NCBI GenBank assembly: GCA_027422505.1
Contig: JAPQWV010000634.1
Coordinates: forward strand, 124,001-188,000
DNA from: Craterostigma plantagineum
Taxonomy: Eukaryota > Streptophyta > Magnoliopsida > Lamiales > Linderniaceae
Reading direction: 5' to 3'
DNA length: 64,000 nt
Part shown: positions 23,198-34,718 of the stretch, piece after piece
How the letters are laid out: every line of letters begins with the position of its first letter
Numbering within the stretch: position 1 is the first letter of the stretch
Translations under genes and position numbers: made by a program
Notes under the pieces: model-generated
Database searches by the model: none
What the model was told of the DNA's origin: nothing
Seen by the model: the letters and a program-made list of their open reading frames with translations, nothing else

Positions 23198-25700
23198 ATG
23201 GAGGGAGAAGCGTCGTCGTCGTCGTCGACTCCTCTGATAATTTCTCTGTACTGTGGCCACTTTTTAGGCAGATGGGGTTCGAGGTGCGCTGATTAATTTC
23301 TAGAAGCTTTCTCTTGTTAAATTGCTGTTCATCCACCGTCGAATGGGTTGTTGATTTCACTTTTTTGCCAGCTGAAATTAAAGAGCTTTTTCGCTTAGTT
23401 TTTGCGTGAGCGTGATTTTCTAGTGTATCCTCGCTTCTTGGGAAACAATTTTGATGAAAGCGAGGATTATTTATGTCGTGCTTAATAGAAACTGCTGAAC
23501 AGTAGCCATAGGCATAAGGATTTTTTCCCTCCTTGCATGTGTAATTAATAACAGCAGCTATTTATCTTCAGTGGGGGGACTGGTTTGGTTTTGATATTTT
23601 CGAAAAGTTCATTAATTGGTTAACTTTTCCTTAGTATTTCTGTCTCGACCAAACTTTCAATGGTTCATTCCAACGATCATTTACTTTGGGTCGCATTTTA
23701 CTTCTGCGTCTATTTTCACACAGGATGTGGGAATTCTCTGTTGGTTTGTATATGATCAATGTTTGGCCAGACTCGTTAGCTCTTACAGCTGCATATGGGA
23801 TGATAGAAACTGCCTCCGTTGTCGTTTTCGGTCCTTTGATTGGACAATGGGTCGATAAGTTGCCATATCTTAAGGTTTGCATGTCTTAGATATCTCTTGC
23901 ATTTACTTGGATGTTGCTTGTTGATGTTTATTAACAAATCGATTCAATCGTTCTCCTCATGTTCGTACAACATATAAGCTGTGCTGAAACTCTGAATTCT
24001 GTGCCTGCGATTAGGTTCTCAAACTCTCGCTTTGGACCCAAAATCTCGCATTCGTAGTCGCTGGAGCTGCTGTTATCGCATTGCTGAGTTGGAAAGACTC
24101 TGCTATTCATACAGCGATATTCGTGGCTCTTGTAATAATAATCAACATCGCTGGAGCCATCGGCGTGCTCTCTGCTTTAGCAGGAACCATCTTAATCGAA
24201 AGAGAATGGTGATAATAATAATACACAGTTTCGTATAGCATTCTTTATGATATAAGACTGAACCATTCCTCATCTTACAAAGAGGACAAAGTTGTAACGG
24301 TTGCCTTCGTTTTTTTTCTTGCAGGGTAGTTGTAATATCCGAGGGCCGACCATCTACAGCGCTCACAAACATGAACTCTACCTTGAGAAGAATCGATCTA
24401 ACTTGCACATTGTTCGCTCCCATAATTAGCGGCTGCATAATCAGTTTCGCCTCTATGAAAGCTTCAGCCATCTCGTTAGTTCTTTGGAACGTGTTCTCCG
24501 TCTCCTTACAGTACTGGCTTTTGATCTCTGTCTACAATGGAACCCCGCGCTGAAACAAGCAGACCAAAGGAGATTATCATCATCATCAAATTCTTCTCTT
24601 ACCGAAGAAGCTGATATCAGACGTGATCTTAAATCCCATGAGACGAAATTCCAGCAGTTTACGAGTCTACCCTATATAGGCACGTGGAGACTGTACATCC
24701 AACAAGAAGTTCTTCTCCCGGGACTATCTCTTGCGTTGCTGTACTTTACGGTACTTAGGTGATTACTTAACTGCATTAAGACACTGAAAGGTTAGGTTTG
24801 AAGACATCCTAATATATACTTACCAATTTTATGTCTGTTCTTCAGCTTTGGGACACTAATGACTGCTACGCTCGAATGGCAAGGCATACCTGCCTATGTA
24901 ATAGGAATCGCTCGAGGGTTAAGTGCTTTTGTGGGGATATCTGCTACGTTCGTATACCCTCTCTTAGAATATCGTATATCGACGCTAAGAACTGGTCTTT
25001 GGTCAATTTGGTTCCAGGTAAATGTAAATTAGGTAGATAAGAAGAAGATATCTTCAAAACATCAAAAAATCTGACGTGAGGTGGATCTTTCTTACCATAT
25101 TCTTGATAGTTTCTTGATTATTTTCGGGCAGTGGACTTGTCTCCTGCCATGCATCGCATCGATATATGTTAGAGATACAAATATATCAGCTTACACGCTG
25201 ATGGCTGGCGTGGCCTTGTCCCGCCTCGGGCTTTGGATGTTCGATTTGTCTGTGATTCAGCAAATGCAGGCATGTTAGAACATATATGTACATGTATATA
25301 TATACACACACATATGTTATCGAATTAATGGCATTTCATCAGATCAAAGTTTGTGTGATTAGGATCGTGTCCAAGAAACTGATCGATGCATAGTTGGTGG
25401 AGTTCAAAGCTCCCTTCAGTCTCTTATGGACTTGATGACGTACATTTCTTGTATATTAATCTCCAATCCGCAGGTAATTTAATTAGAGTTATCATCACTA
25501 TTCTTGCATCTTAGTTTATTGTGATTGTTGTTTATCTTAATCTACTTTTCATGTAGAATTTTTGGAAGTTAATAGCAGTGTCTTTCGTGAACGTGACTAT
25601 GGCAGCTATATTGTACAGTGTATATGTATATCGTGAGGAGAAGAAGGGTTTCTTCAACTATGAGAAGCTGCTTCAAATGGTTCTCAAAACTTCTCAATGA
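23198..25700 (+). CDS. Ferroportin/IREG-like iron transporter (SLC40A), frameshifted in exon 4
   Basis: Family role: a multi-pass efflux carrier for iron and cobalt/nickel at the plasma or vacuolar membrane. Exons: 23198-23283, 23724-23874, 24015-24208, 24325-24758, 24846-25017, 25132-25269, 25363-25473 and 25557-25700, equivalent to ~476 residues. Family signatures include SLYCGHFLGRWGSRMWEFSV, WPDSLALTAAYGMIE, FGPLIGQWVD, IGVLSALAGTILIEREW, LMAGVALSRLGLWMFDL and IQQMQ then VGGVQSSLQSLMDL. Exon 4 is one base short: the frame of ...ISVYNGTP hits a stop at 24551-24553, while ALKQADQRRLSSSS and the next membrane helix continue in another frame. No intron explains this. The intron after IQQMQ starts with GC, not GT. 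An LTR element ends 43 bp before the ATG. This is either a decaying paralogue or a sequencing error. Confidence 0.85.
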
Positions 25701-25838
25701 TCGTAGCTCTCACTCAAATATTTTGATATAGGTGTAAGTAGGCTTTGTTTTTGTGAATTTTTAAATAGGTTAAATTTTATAAAAAGTTACGATCGGTTTG
25801 TTGTGTGCCTCTTTTTATGGGCTTTGTGGTCTGAGATA
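25701..25838. other. Ferroportin-like gene 3' flank
   Basis: Probable 3' UTR; nothing else is seen. Confidence 0.4.
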
Positions 25839-25950
25839 ATTTTTCCATTTTCTTTCGGCCCTCTTGCTTATTAAATAAATCTATTATTTTTCTTGGTTTG
25901 ACTATTACATGAGGCCCAATATTGTTTTCCAGGCATATCAAGTTACTATA

Positions 25951-26305
25951 AGTGCTAATTAAGTTTCAGACCCCAAACGTGTTTTAAGTTAGGTTTCAGG
26001 TCCCTGTCAGAAAATTTTTAGGGTTAAGGACCCGATTTTTGTTAAAATTGAGTGATAAGGACTTTACGCACGTGTTATACCGTGTATATGAACTGGTATC
26101 GAGTATCTTTTTGTGTTATTAAGGAACGACAAAGTGGTACTGCAGAACGACGAAGTGGTACTGCAGGTCAATGAAGTGGTACTACAGGTCCATGAAGTGG
26201 TACTGAAAAATAATTAAGTGTATCGGGTCCTTAAAACTAAAAATTTTCTGACAGTGGCCTAAAACTTAAATGAAACTTATGGTGGGCCTTACATGAAATT
26301 GCCCC
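25951..26305. mobile_element. TIR non-autonomous DNA element, probably Mutator-like
   Basis: Long imperfect terminal inverted repeats of ~85-90 bp; the segment CTGTCAGAAAATTTTTAG near 26006 is mirrored near 26240. TTACTATA sits on both sides (25943-25950 and 26306-26313), giving an 8-bp (possibly 9-bp with one mismatch) target duplication. There is no coding capacity. A 21-22-bp minisatellite sits near the centre. Confidence 0.7.
26122..26206. repeat. 21-22-bp minisatellite, four units
   Basis: Four units built on (A/G)(A)CGA(C/T)GAAGTGGTACTGCAG lie head to tail, each with the core GAAGTGGTACT. They are internal to the TIR element. Confidence 0.8.
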
Positions 26306-26479
26306 TTACTATAATTGAGACAAGAAAAAGGACGCTAATGTTTTCCATTTTCTTTCGGCCCTCTTGTTTATTTAATAAATCTATTAATTTTTTCTTGCTT
26401 TTGACTATTACATAAGGCCCACGTTGTTCTCCATGCATATCAAGTTACCATAATGGGACAAGAAAAAGATGCTAATGTT

Positions 26480-27515
26480 ATGACTCATCACTTCACTATT
26501 ATTTTTATTTATATTTTATTACAATACCACGTATGATCAATGTGGCCGTTCTTATCACGGTAAGGTATTGGTACTTGCACGCATCATAAGTACGGAATTT
26601 ACCCTCACAAAACCTATACCAAGGAATAATATAAAAATCTATTTGTTTCGGTCCGCCTTGGGAACCTAACCCAATAAGTGCTAGCAACTATTATTCAAAT
26701 TTCTTTTTTTCTTTAAACACAAAAACGAAGTTATGCTGATACGTTATTTTTTATTTTTTTCGGTCACAAGGTATCTGATTCCCCATAAATGACCCACTTA
26801 TTCTTATATTCAACTATTTCAATTAAATTGGCGGAAATTTCATCTTGATTCGAATATTAATCTCGTGTTACTATGTGTTACGGCAAAACTAATTTATACT
26901 GAGTTAAAAAATTATAGGAGAATAAGTTTGCCTCAAATTTTTCCTCACCAAATGATAGGCAAGAATAAGGATCCCTTTTGTCCATTTCCCAAACTACCCC
27001 TCGTCCACTTCCGCACTTAATTTCTATTATTTCCGTCCTTTCTCGTACGGCGTTGTCACGGCTTTTCCGATAGACCAAAATACCCTTTGCTTGCAGTCAT
27101 TTGAAGCTCTACAACATGTCCTTCGTCAAGGGTATATCATGTAATTTCACTCCAATCGTCTTCCTCAATCCATGTTATCCACCTCTCTCTAGCCCCAACT
27201 GCTTATATATAAAAATTAGTGTTTATCAATCAGTCCCTTTTTTTTTCTTCTCTCTGTACTTTAATGGGTAGCTCCTCCACTAGATAGTATATTACTATTC
27301 CTACTACGTATTCTTCTAGAGAAAAAGTCTTCTTTCGAGGTCCTTATTTCTAACATTGAAGCTTCTCAAAAAGCTTGCAATTATCAGCGTTAGGACATCA
27401 TAAATATTCGATCTTTTCCCACCCATTTCAGGTGTCTCCCTGTAATAACAGAAGATCGAGCTTTTTCTTTAGATCTTAGCTCAAAGACTCGATCTTTAAC
27501 CCAACTTTCGCCACA
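26480..27515. promoter_or_regulatory. Upstream region of the F-box/LRR gene
   Basis: No gene is seen. A TATA-like TATATATAAA lies near 27204-27213, ~300 bp before the start codon, so the 5' UTR would be ~280 bases or contain an intron. The stretch from 27220 to 27515 is CT-rich, as is common in plant leaders. Confidence 0.45.
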
Positions 27516-30515
27516 ATGGACGGAAAAAAATCGACTGCATCTGAGCCCAGAAACAGCGGTCGACGCTTCTTTGACCTCCTCTCCGAGGAGATAGTCTTCA
27601 TAATCCTCGATTTCCTCGAAGAAAACCCTTCGGACAAGAAATCTTTCTCCCTCGTCTGCAAGTGGTTCAACGCCATCGAGTCCCGCCATAGGAGATTCTT
27701 GAAACCCCTGCGCGCCGAGCACTTGGCCAAAACCTTGTCTAGATACCCTTTTACCTCGAGCCTTGATCTCTCTCTGTGTCCGAGACTCACCGATGCTTCG
27801 CTGGGCGTAGTCTCCGATCTATGCAATGAAACTCTGAGGTCGATAAATCTCTCCAGGCCAAGATTCTTCACTCACATGGGGCTGTCAAACCTTATCTTGA
27901 ACTGTAAGAACTTGGTTGAGATTGACCTCTCAAATGGGACAGAGCTCAAGGACCAATCTGCTGCCGCCATAGCCGAGGCCAAGAACTTGGAGAGATTGTT
28001 ATTGGTGAGGTGTAAGTCGATCACTGATATGGGCTTAGGTTGCATCGCCGTGGGTTGTAAGAAGCTGAAGCTGCTTAATCTCATGTGGTGCGTGGGAGTT
28101 GGTGATTTAGGAGTGGGATTAATTGCTATCAAGTGCAAGGACATTCGAAGTCTCAATCTTTCTTACTTGCAGGTAATAAAGCAGATGCTCTTAACTGTCT
28201 GTCTTGACTATGATGAGAAAAATGAACTAAATGCAATGTGATAATAACCATATGATCTATACAGATCTCAGGCCAATGCTTATCCCAAATCTTGGAGCTG
28301 CAGAATCTCGAAACTTTGGTTCTCGAAGGGTGCGATTGCATCGAAGACGAAAGCCTTTTGGGACTGAGACAAAGATGCAATTCATTGCAGGTACTACTTG
28401 CTTTGTAATGTAACAGGATTCTTGAATTCTTACCGAAAAGAAGGCAATTAACTCAGTCGAATATGGCAGATTCTTGACATATCGAGGTGTCAAAGTGTGA
28501 GTCCCATGGGCTTATCTTCCCTTACTGATGCTGCTGTGAATATGAACCAACTGAACTTATCGTATGGCTCTCGAGTAAGTCCTGAATTTCTTTCGATCTT
28601 TCTTTAACGCAATCATTTAACGATTTCCCCTTTGATGAATCCCAGGTGGATCCCATCCTTGTAGACAGCTTGAAAAACCTCTCGTTATTACATTCGTTGA
28701 AGCTCAACGGCTGCCAAGTAACTTCATCGGGTCTCAAAGCCATAGCTTGCAACCTTAACGTTTCTCTCCGAGAACTGAGCTTGAGCAAGTGCACGGGCGT
28801 AACAGATAGAGGAATCTATTATCTCGTCGCCAAACACAAAGACATGAAGAAACTAGACATAACTTGCTGTCGGGAAATAACTAACCTCTCATTGCACCAC
28901 ATTACAAGCCATTGCAGCTCCTTAATCTCCCTCAAGATGGAGTCTTGCAGCTTAGTTGCAGCCGAGGCTTTTGTCTTAATCGGACAAAACTGCCCTTTTC
29001 TTGAGGAGCTTGACCTAACCGATACTGAAATAGACGACGAAGGTATTAGTAGTTATGGAAACTATGTCCTAAACCTAACGTAGCGATGATAGATATTGAT
29101 GCATTTTTCGATGTAGGCTTAAAATCGATCTCGAGATGCTCGAATCTATCGAGCTTAAAGGTCGGGATATGCCTCAACGTAAGCGACAAAGGGCTGATTT
29201 ATATCGGCGCTAACTGCTCGAAACTCAAAGAGCTCGATCTCTACAGGTCAGCAACCAACTATCATGTAATAATATCGTCTTTTTTTTTTTTAACGAAATA
29301 TCAAACTTTGAATTTTTTTTCTTTCGATCAGATGCGCTGGGATTACCGATGAGAGTATTGGGGCAGTCGCCCGAGGCTGCCCGGGACTCGAAATGGTCAG
29401 CATAGCCTACTGTCAATCGATAACAGATCTCTCCTACGTATCGCTGTCGAAGTGCCCGAAGCTTCACACTTTAGAGAGTCGGGGCTGCCCGCTCGTCACC
29501 TCCTTGGGCTTAGGCGCTCTCTCGGCGGGTTGCCTAAGGCTTCGCAGGTTAGACGTAAAGAAATGTCGAAGCATCAACGACGCCGGGATGATCCCTCTTG
29601 CCCATTTCTCCCAAAACCTCAAACAAGTAATATATATATATACATATACACGGGCTTGATTATTTTTCGGTCCTGTAATTTAGGGAGTGACATAAACGAT
29701 AATAACTTTCCAAATTAAGCAGGTTAGGGACATGTACGCTGACACTAGGTTTTGTCCCAATATCAAGTGTTCCGGCGTGGTTCAGACGAATCTAGGCGTG
29801 ACATTATACGGATAATAACTTTCAAAATTAAGCAGTTTAGCGACATTACACGCTGACCCTAAATTTGTCTCAAATTTAAGGGTTCCGGCATATAATCTAG
29901 CGGTGACATTATACGGATAATGACATTCAAAATTAAGCAGTTTTGGAACAAACAAGGTATAATGTTCCTAAATTGGTTAATTTTGAAAGTTAAATGTCAT
30001 TACAATTCCACATTCCAAATTATATGTCCATGCAATGCCACCTCACCTTAATTATACAGGACTGTATGTGTATACTTATAATACATCCTACGTTCTTGGA
30101 CATTCGCTCATAGTAGGACTTTTCTTTGCGTAGATAAGTATGTCATACACGGGGGTGACGAACATAGGTCTCTTGTCCCTCGCGAGCATCAGTTCCTTGC
30201 AGAACCTTACGATCATTCACGTCGAGGGCCTAACGCCCGAAGGCATAGCAGCCGCTTTGCTGGCGTGCGCCGGCCTGACTAAGGTGAAGCTCCACGAGTC
30301 GTTCAAATCTTCGATACCTCAGAACCTCTTACGACACTTGGAAGCGCGAGGATGCGCTTTTCAATGGAGGGATAAGATACTGAAGGTATTCTGACTAAAA
30401 CCCTAAATCGTAAACCCTAAACTCCTAAGCAAATTTTGTAATTTTTTTTTTCTATTTTCAGCCTGAGCTCGATCCGAAGTGCTGGAAAGAGCAAACGCTG
30501 CATGGGGCGTTTTGA
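27516..30515 (+). CDS. F-box/LRR-repeat protein 3 type (RAE1/FBL3-like)
   Basis: Substrate receptor of an SCF E3 ubiquitin ligase; the Arabidopsis relative RAE1 (At5g01720) targets the transcription factor STOP1. Exons: 27516-28172, 28265-28390, 28470-28574, 28646-29042, 29117-29246, 29332-29626, 30134-30385 and 30462-30515, giving 671 residues (relative ~665). The F-box is at ~16-60 (FFDLLSEEIVFIILDFL). About 18 cysteine-containing LRRs follow (for example ITDMGLGCIAVGCKKLKLLN and LRELSLSKCTGVTDRGI). The C-terminus LRHLEARGCAFQWRDKILKP, then LDPKCWKEQ, matches the family. Phases close. The 507-bp intron 6 contains a repeat-bearing insertion. Orthology to RAE1 itself is likely but was not tested by a tree. 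Confidence 0.9.
29669..30067. mobile_element. Intronic element with ~105-111-bp tandem units
   Basis: Units beginning GTGACAT at 29687, 29798 and 29903 share ACGATAATAACTTTC/AAAATTAAGCAG and CGCTGAC segments, with periods of 111 and 105. The left edge GGTCCTGTAATTTAGGG has a loose inverted partner near 30045-30067 (TTAATTATACAGGACT), and AATGACATTCAAAATTAA is inverted near 29980-30000. This suggests a Mutator-like MITE with internal repeats. No clear target duplication was found. Confidence 0.55.
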
Positions 30516-30994
30516 GATTATTACAGCCGACGAGAAAGAGTAGATGTTATATCAGTCTTGATTTTGGTCGGATTTTGAGATTGTGAGATACATATTTGAT
30601 TCGGAAATAATCTCGATTTAATTAAGGTGTATGTATGTGTGACAGCGTATTATTTTTTAGTTGTGAAGCAATATCAACCGATATTGATGAAACAGCATGC
30701 GAACGAACTATTTAAATAGACAAATAAGGAGAAAAGAAAGCGATGGCATGAGATATATATTGTGTGTGTATATATTATATATATATATGTAGGAGAAGGA
30801 TGTGTGTTAGGGCAGATGAGCCATTCTGACATCGATTGAATGTTGTCTTAGTGGCCATTTCTCTTTTTATCTCCTTTTTTTGCATGTTCATCATCTTCTT
30901 CAATCATCGTCATCATTCTAAATAAATCTCTCCTTTCCTCGACCTACATGATAAAATAAAGGAAGAAAAGGGGGGAACAAAAAACAAGAAAAGA
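30516..30994. other. Spacer F-box/LRR to PP2C
   Basis: 3' UTR then promoter; a (TA)-rich run lies at ~30757-30790. No gene is seen. Confidence 0.45.
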
Positions 30995-33162
30995 ATGGGA
31001 GCATTTTGTTCCTGCCATTGCGGTAGAAAGTTCGATGGCTTCATCGTTGACGAAAAACACAAAGAAGAAAGAGACAGATGTCAAGAAAGAGATGATGATG
31101 GTGATAATAATAATAATAGTTACGATAATTACAATCACCATAATTTTCATACATTGAGAGATGATTCTGGCGCACGCATAAGGCTTCAACCAGGATCTTC
31201 AAAGTACGTCTCCATGCACACACAGCAAGGCCGAAAAGGAGTCAACCAAGATGCCATGACCGTTTGGGAGGTAATAATAATAATAATTAAAATTACAATT
31301 TATCAAAATGTAATGATATTAGGGTTTGCTTTTTTTTTTATCTCCTATATCAGAACTTTTCGGGCGATAGAGAAATGTTCTTCTGCGCCGTGTTCGATGG
31401 GCACGGCCCGTCGGGCCACAAGGTGGCCCGCCACGTCCGGGATTTACTGCCCGCGAAAATCTCCAAGTCGTATAAAACGTCGGGCGACGGGAAACCGAAC
31501 GTCGTCTTGGATGTCGAAGACGGCGCGAATAATAACGAGGAAACGTTAAATCCGTTATTTCTTTCGTGGAAAACTCGGATGATTAAGTGCTTCGAAGAGG
31601 CGGACGAAGAACTCGAGGCAGACGCTTCGGTCGAGAGCTATTGCAGCGGCACGACGTCGGTTTGCGTCCTCAAAAAGGTATATATATATATATATGTATA
31701 TATATATTAAGCCAGATAGTCAATTGACGGAAATAAAGTGTATAAAATTAGAATACGATACGCTCTTTTTAAGCTTAAAGTTAGTTCTTTTAAGGTGGAT
31801 CGGTCATTAGGACAGGTCGGGAGGTCATAAATATGAATCCCAACGACTACCCGTAAAAAAATCTTCAATGCTTAAGTCTGAATACAAAAGAAATCCGTCT
31901 AACAAAAGATGATACACTCTATATAAGATTAAGATTTTAGGTGGAACGATCATTTAACATCAATCTTGGTATATTATCGCATTGTTGCTCAATCTTGTGT
32001 TTGTTTTCAGGGCGAACACTTGATAGTCGCAAACCTCGGCGATTCCCGGGCGGTGCTCTGCAGGAGGAACGAGGACAACAACGCCCTCGTATCGGAGCAA
32101 CTCACCGTCGACCTTAAACCGAACCTTCCGAGTTAGTACCTCAAAAACCATATATTGATAACACCACTCCGTCTACTCTGGAAAAATCGACAAAAAAACC
32201 ACCGAAATTAACTCTAATTTCGATTTGGGACTATATATATGTGCAGACGAAGCGCAAAGGATCAAAAGCTGCCAAGGGCGAGTCATGGCTATGGACGAAG
32301 AGCCGAGCGTTTATAGAGTATGGATGCCCGACGAGGATTGCCCTGGCCTCGCCATGGCTAGGGCTTTTGGCGACTTTTGCCTGAAAGACTTCGGCCTAAT
32401 TTCCACTCCCGATGTGTCTTACCGGAAGCTCACCGACAAGGACGAGTTCGTTGTCTTAGCCACCGACGGTGTAAGAAAATTTACAAAAAATATGGTGTAT
32501 GTACACTTAAATAGCCAAAAGAATACAAAAATTATTAGTTCAGCTAGTAGAATAAATTTTTTAAATATAACTACTCGTTTGGTTGTTAGTACCGTTTTAC
32601 CATCATTTACGTATCTTTTATACGTGTTTATCGTGGTACCTAATTTTCAAATATGTCAAGTGATATATCTGTAAGCATGACTTAAATTTCTAATATGATG
32701 TACCTTCAGCCAAACTGCTATGTATGTGTGAAAGTTTTATTCTATTCGTTACCTAGATATAAAAAAATGCTGACATGGGACTGATTCGATGCTATGAATA
32801 TTGTTATGTAAACTTTCCTTATATCAATTAATCGTTTCGTTTTTTTCAATCGTCGAAGATATGGGATGCACTTTCGAACGACGAGGTGGTGAGCGTCGTG
32901 GCGTCTGCGAGAAAAAGATCATTGGCTGCGAAAATGCTCGTGGAGAAGGCGGTTAGGGCGTGGAGGCATAGGTTTCCCTGCGCGAAGACAGACGACTGCG
33001 CGGCGGTTTGCCTTTTCTTCAAGCGGGCCCGCCCTTCACTGACCAAGTCGGCTTCCGAGGTTTCACATCTCAGTCTGAGTAACGACTACCGTGGTAGTGC
33101 GAAGACGGACGATGGGCTCGATACCCTCCTTAATTGGAGGGCGACTGGCGAGACGAATGATG

Positions 33163-33233
<71 letters not shown>

Positions 33234-33293
33234 TTGGAGAGTAACGGAGGAAAGGTGAGGAAGAGAAGGGTTGTTGAGAAAGGGGATTGCTAG
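30995..33293 (+). CDS. Protein phosphatase 2C (clade-E-like)
   Basis: Mg/Mn-dependent Ser/Thr phosphatase. Exons: 30995-31270, 31354-31677, 32011-32131, 32247-32470 and 32859-33293, giving 459 residues. PP2C motifs occur in order: QGRKGVNQDAM, FCAVFDGHGPSGH, SGTTSVCVL, LIVANLGDSRAVLC, LAMARAFGDFCLKDFGLIS, VLATDGIWDALSNDEVV and TDDCAAVCLFF. The metal-binding aspartates are in place, so it should be active. The N-terminus MGAFCSCHC offers Gly2 plus neighbouring cysteines, fitting N-myristoylation and palmitoylation at membranes as seen in this clade. Odd features are an Asn/Asp-rich segment near residues 35-50 and a run of 23 asparagines near the C-terminus, both from AAT/GAT repeats. The phosphatase call is firm; the clade is inferred from the N-terminus and motif order. 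Confidence 0.92.
33165..33233 (+). repeat. (AAT)23 coding microsatellite, poly-asparagine
   Basis: Twenty-three uninterrupted AAT codons inside the PP2C last exon encode a pure Asn run, preceded by Asn-Asp-Asp. Perfect purity suggests recent slippage and likely length polymorphism. Confidence 0.95.
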
Positions 33294-33941
33294 GGTGAGT
33301 GGGGTGGGTTATTGAGTTGAGATTTTATTAAAGGAAAAAATGTAATTTTTTATTTTTAATTCTTCATTTGGACAATCGTCGACGAACAATTCAATTCGAT
33401 TCCTTATAGTAGTTCATCACGAACGTGTTTTTTCTTATTTTATTTTTTTTTTCTCGCACGTTAAGCATGTTTTATCAAGAGTTAATACATTATAGTGTGA
33501 TTTGTGGTTAATCTTGCTTTGATTTTATTATTACATCCACCGGCCTATTTTGTGTGGGAAATTACGTGAAGACATTGAATGAGCTATATATTAGTAGTAT
33601 AGTACGTAAGACTATTATTGAGATTGATGTGCAACGAAATACCAAGCAGATGATAGTCGGTGGCTCAAATAAATATGTTATTGTTACATTTCTTTAATGT
33701 TTTTCTTTATTTTTTAAATATAAAACGTGTGATAATCAGAAACAAAAATAAATAATAGGTTCTAAACTATCGATCCCTCTAATCTAATGTTAGAAAATAT
33801 ATATAAACACTACATTCATGACAGTTTTTGTTCGAACTTCGCCAAATTTAGGAAAAAAAAAAAAAGAAATAGTAATCAAATAAAACGCGGTGGTAAATTG
33901 GTGACTTCAAGTTTCAACACCAAAACGCGACTCTTCCTCTC
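33294..33941. other. Spacer PP2C to first MDL gene
   Basis: AT-rich, including the PP2C 3' UTR. Nothing else is recognised. Confidence 0.45.
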
Positions 33942-33949
33942 TATAAATA
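33942..33949 (+). promoter_or_regulatory. TATA box of the SKL-ending MDL gene
   Basis: A perfect TATAAATA in CTCTCTATAAATAGTACC, 100 bp before the ATG at 34042, predicts a ~65-70-base leader. Confidence 0.65.
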
Positions 33950-34041
33950 GTACCAATACCAATATCCACCACACGTAACAAAACAAGACAATAAACAAAA
34001 AAATAATAGGGTCTGTAAGAAGAATATAATAAATAAATAAA

Positions 34042-34718
34042 ATGCCTTGTCTTGATATCTCGACAAACGTTAACCTCGATGGAATCAACACAGATCCAAT
34101 CTTCACAGAGCTCACTAAAGCAGTTTCAGAGATCATCGGAAAACCCCAACAAGTACGTCGTCGTTTCACTTCCTCGTCGAACTATTCCTCACACACACAC
34201 AGCGAACACATACGCACACACAAATATATACATCTGTTGTCCCTTTATATATAGCCCTTGTTGATATGTGTTGAAAGGCAAGGTTGTTTATTGTGCTCCA
34301 TCACTGTCTTTACTCTCTTTCTTGTTTTATTTTTAATTTCTATTTTTTTTTTAAATCGTTAAGCCAGAAAGCCATGAAAACAACATCCCACCAAGTATAT
34401 TGTATGTATATAGACACTTGAATATCTTATCTTATTTTCTTGAATAATTAAATGGCATTTGTTTTGATTTTTTTTTCTTGTCAGTTTGTGATGATTTTGA
34501 TGAAGGGCTCGGTGGCTCTAACTTTCGGCGGCAGCAGAGAAGCGGCGGCGCTGGCCGAGATTGTGTCGATGGGCGGCGTTGACTCTCACGTAAAGAGGAA
34601 ACTCATCGCCGCCGTTGGATCTATCTTAGAAGAAAGGCTTTGCATTCCACGGACGAGGTTTGTCCTCAAGGTGTTCGACACCACCATGGGAAGAAGAAAA
34701 GGCGACTCCAAGCTGTGA
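34042..34718 (+). CDS. MIF/D-DT-like tautomerase, MDL3 type, with C-terminal SKL
   Basis: Plant homologue of macrophage migration inhibitory factor. Exons 34042-34152 and 34485-34718 give 114 residues. It starts MPCLDISTNVNLDGINTDPI, with Pro2 being the family's catalytic N-terminal proline after Met removal. It continues MILMKGSVALTFGGS and EIVSMGGVDSHVKRKLIAAV. The C-terminus GDSKL is a canonical peroxisomal PTS1 tripeptide, as in Arabidopsis MDL3, so peroxisomal location is likely. The gene has two coding exons, against three in its downstream neighbour. A three-exon alternative seems unnecessary because the frame is open to SKL. It sits head to tail with a second MDL gene 1 kb downstream. 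Confidence 0.92.

Larger units (their letters stand above)
25839..26479. repeat. ~135-bp tandem duplication split by a TIR element
   Basis: The block starting TTTTCCATTTTCTTTCGG at ~25841 reappears at ~26341 and continues to GACAAGAAAAA..GCTAATG in both copies. The first copy is interrupted at 25951-26305 by an inserted element, so the duplication is older than the insertion. Confidence 0.75.

Noticed and set aside
29687..29950. CRISPR-like spaced repeats
   Set aside because: Units are 105-111 bp, degenerate and intronic in a plant gene; no short identical repeats with unique spacers.
33876..34169. Minus-strand frame over the MDL promoter and first exon
   Set aside because: Antisense, with no recognisable protein; the plus-strand MDL gene explains the region.
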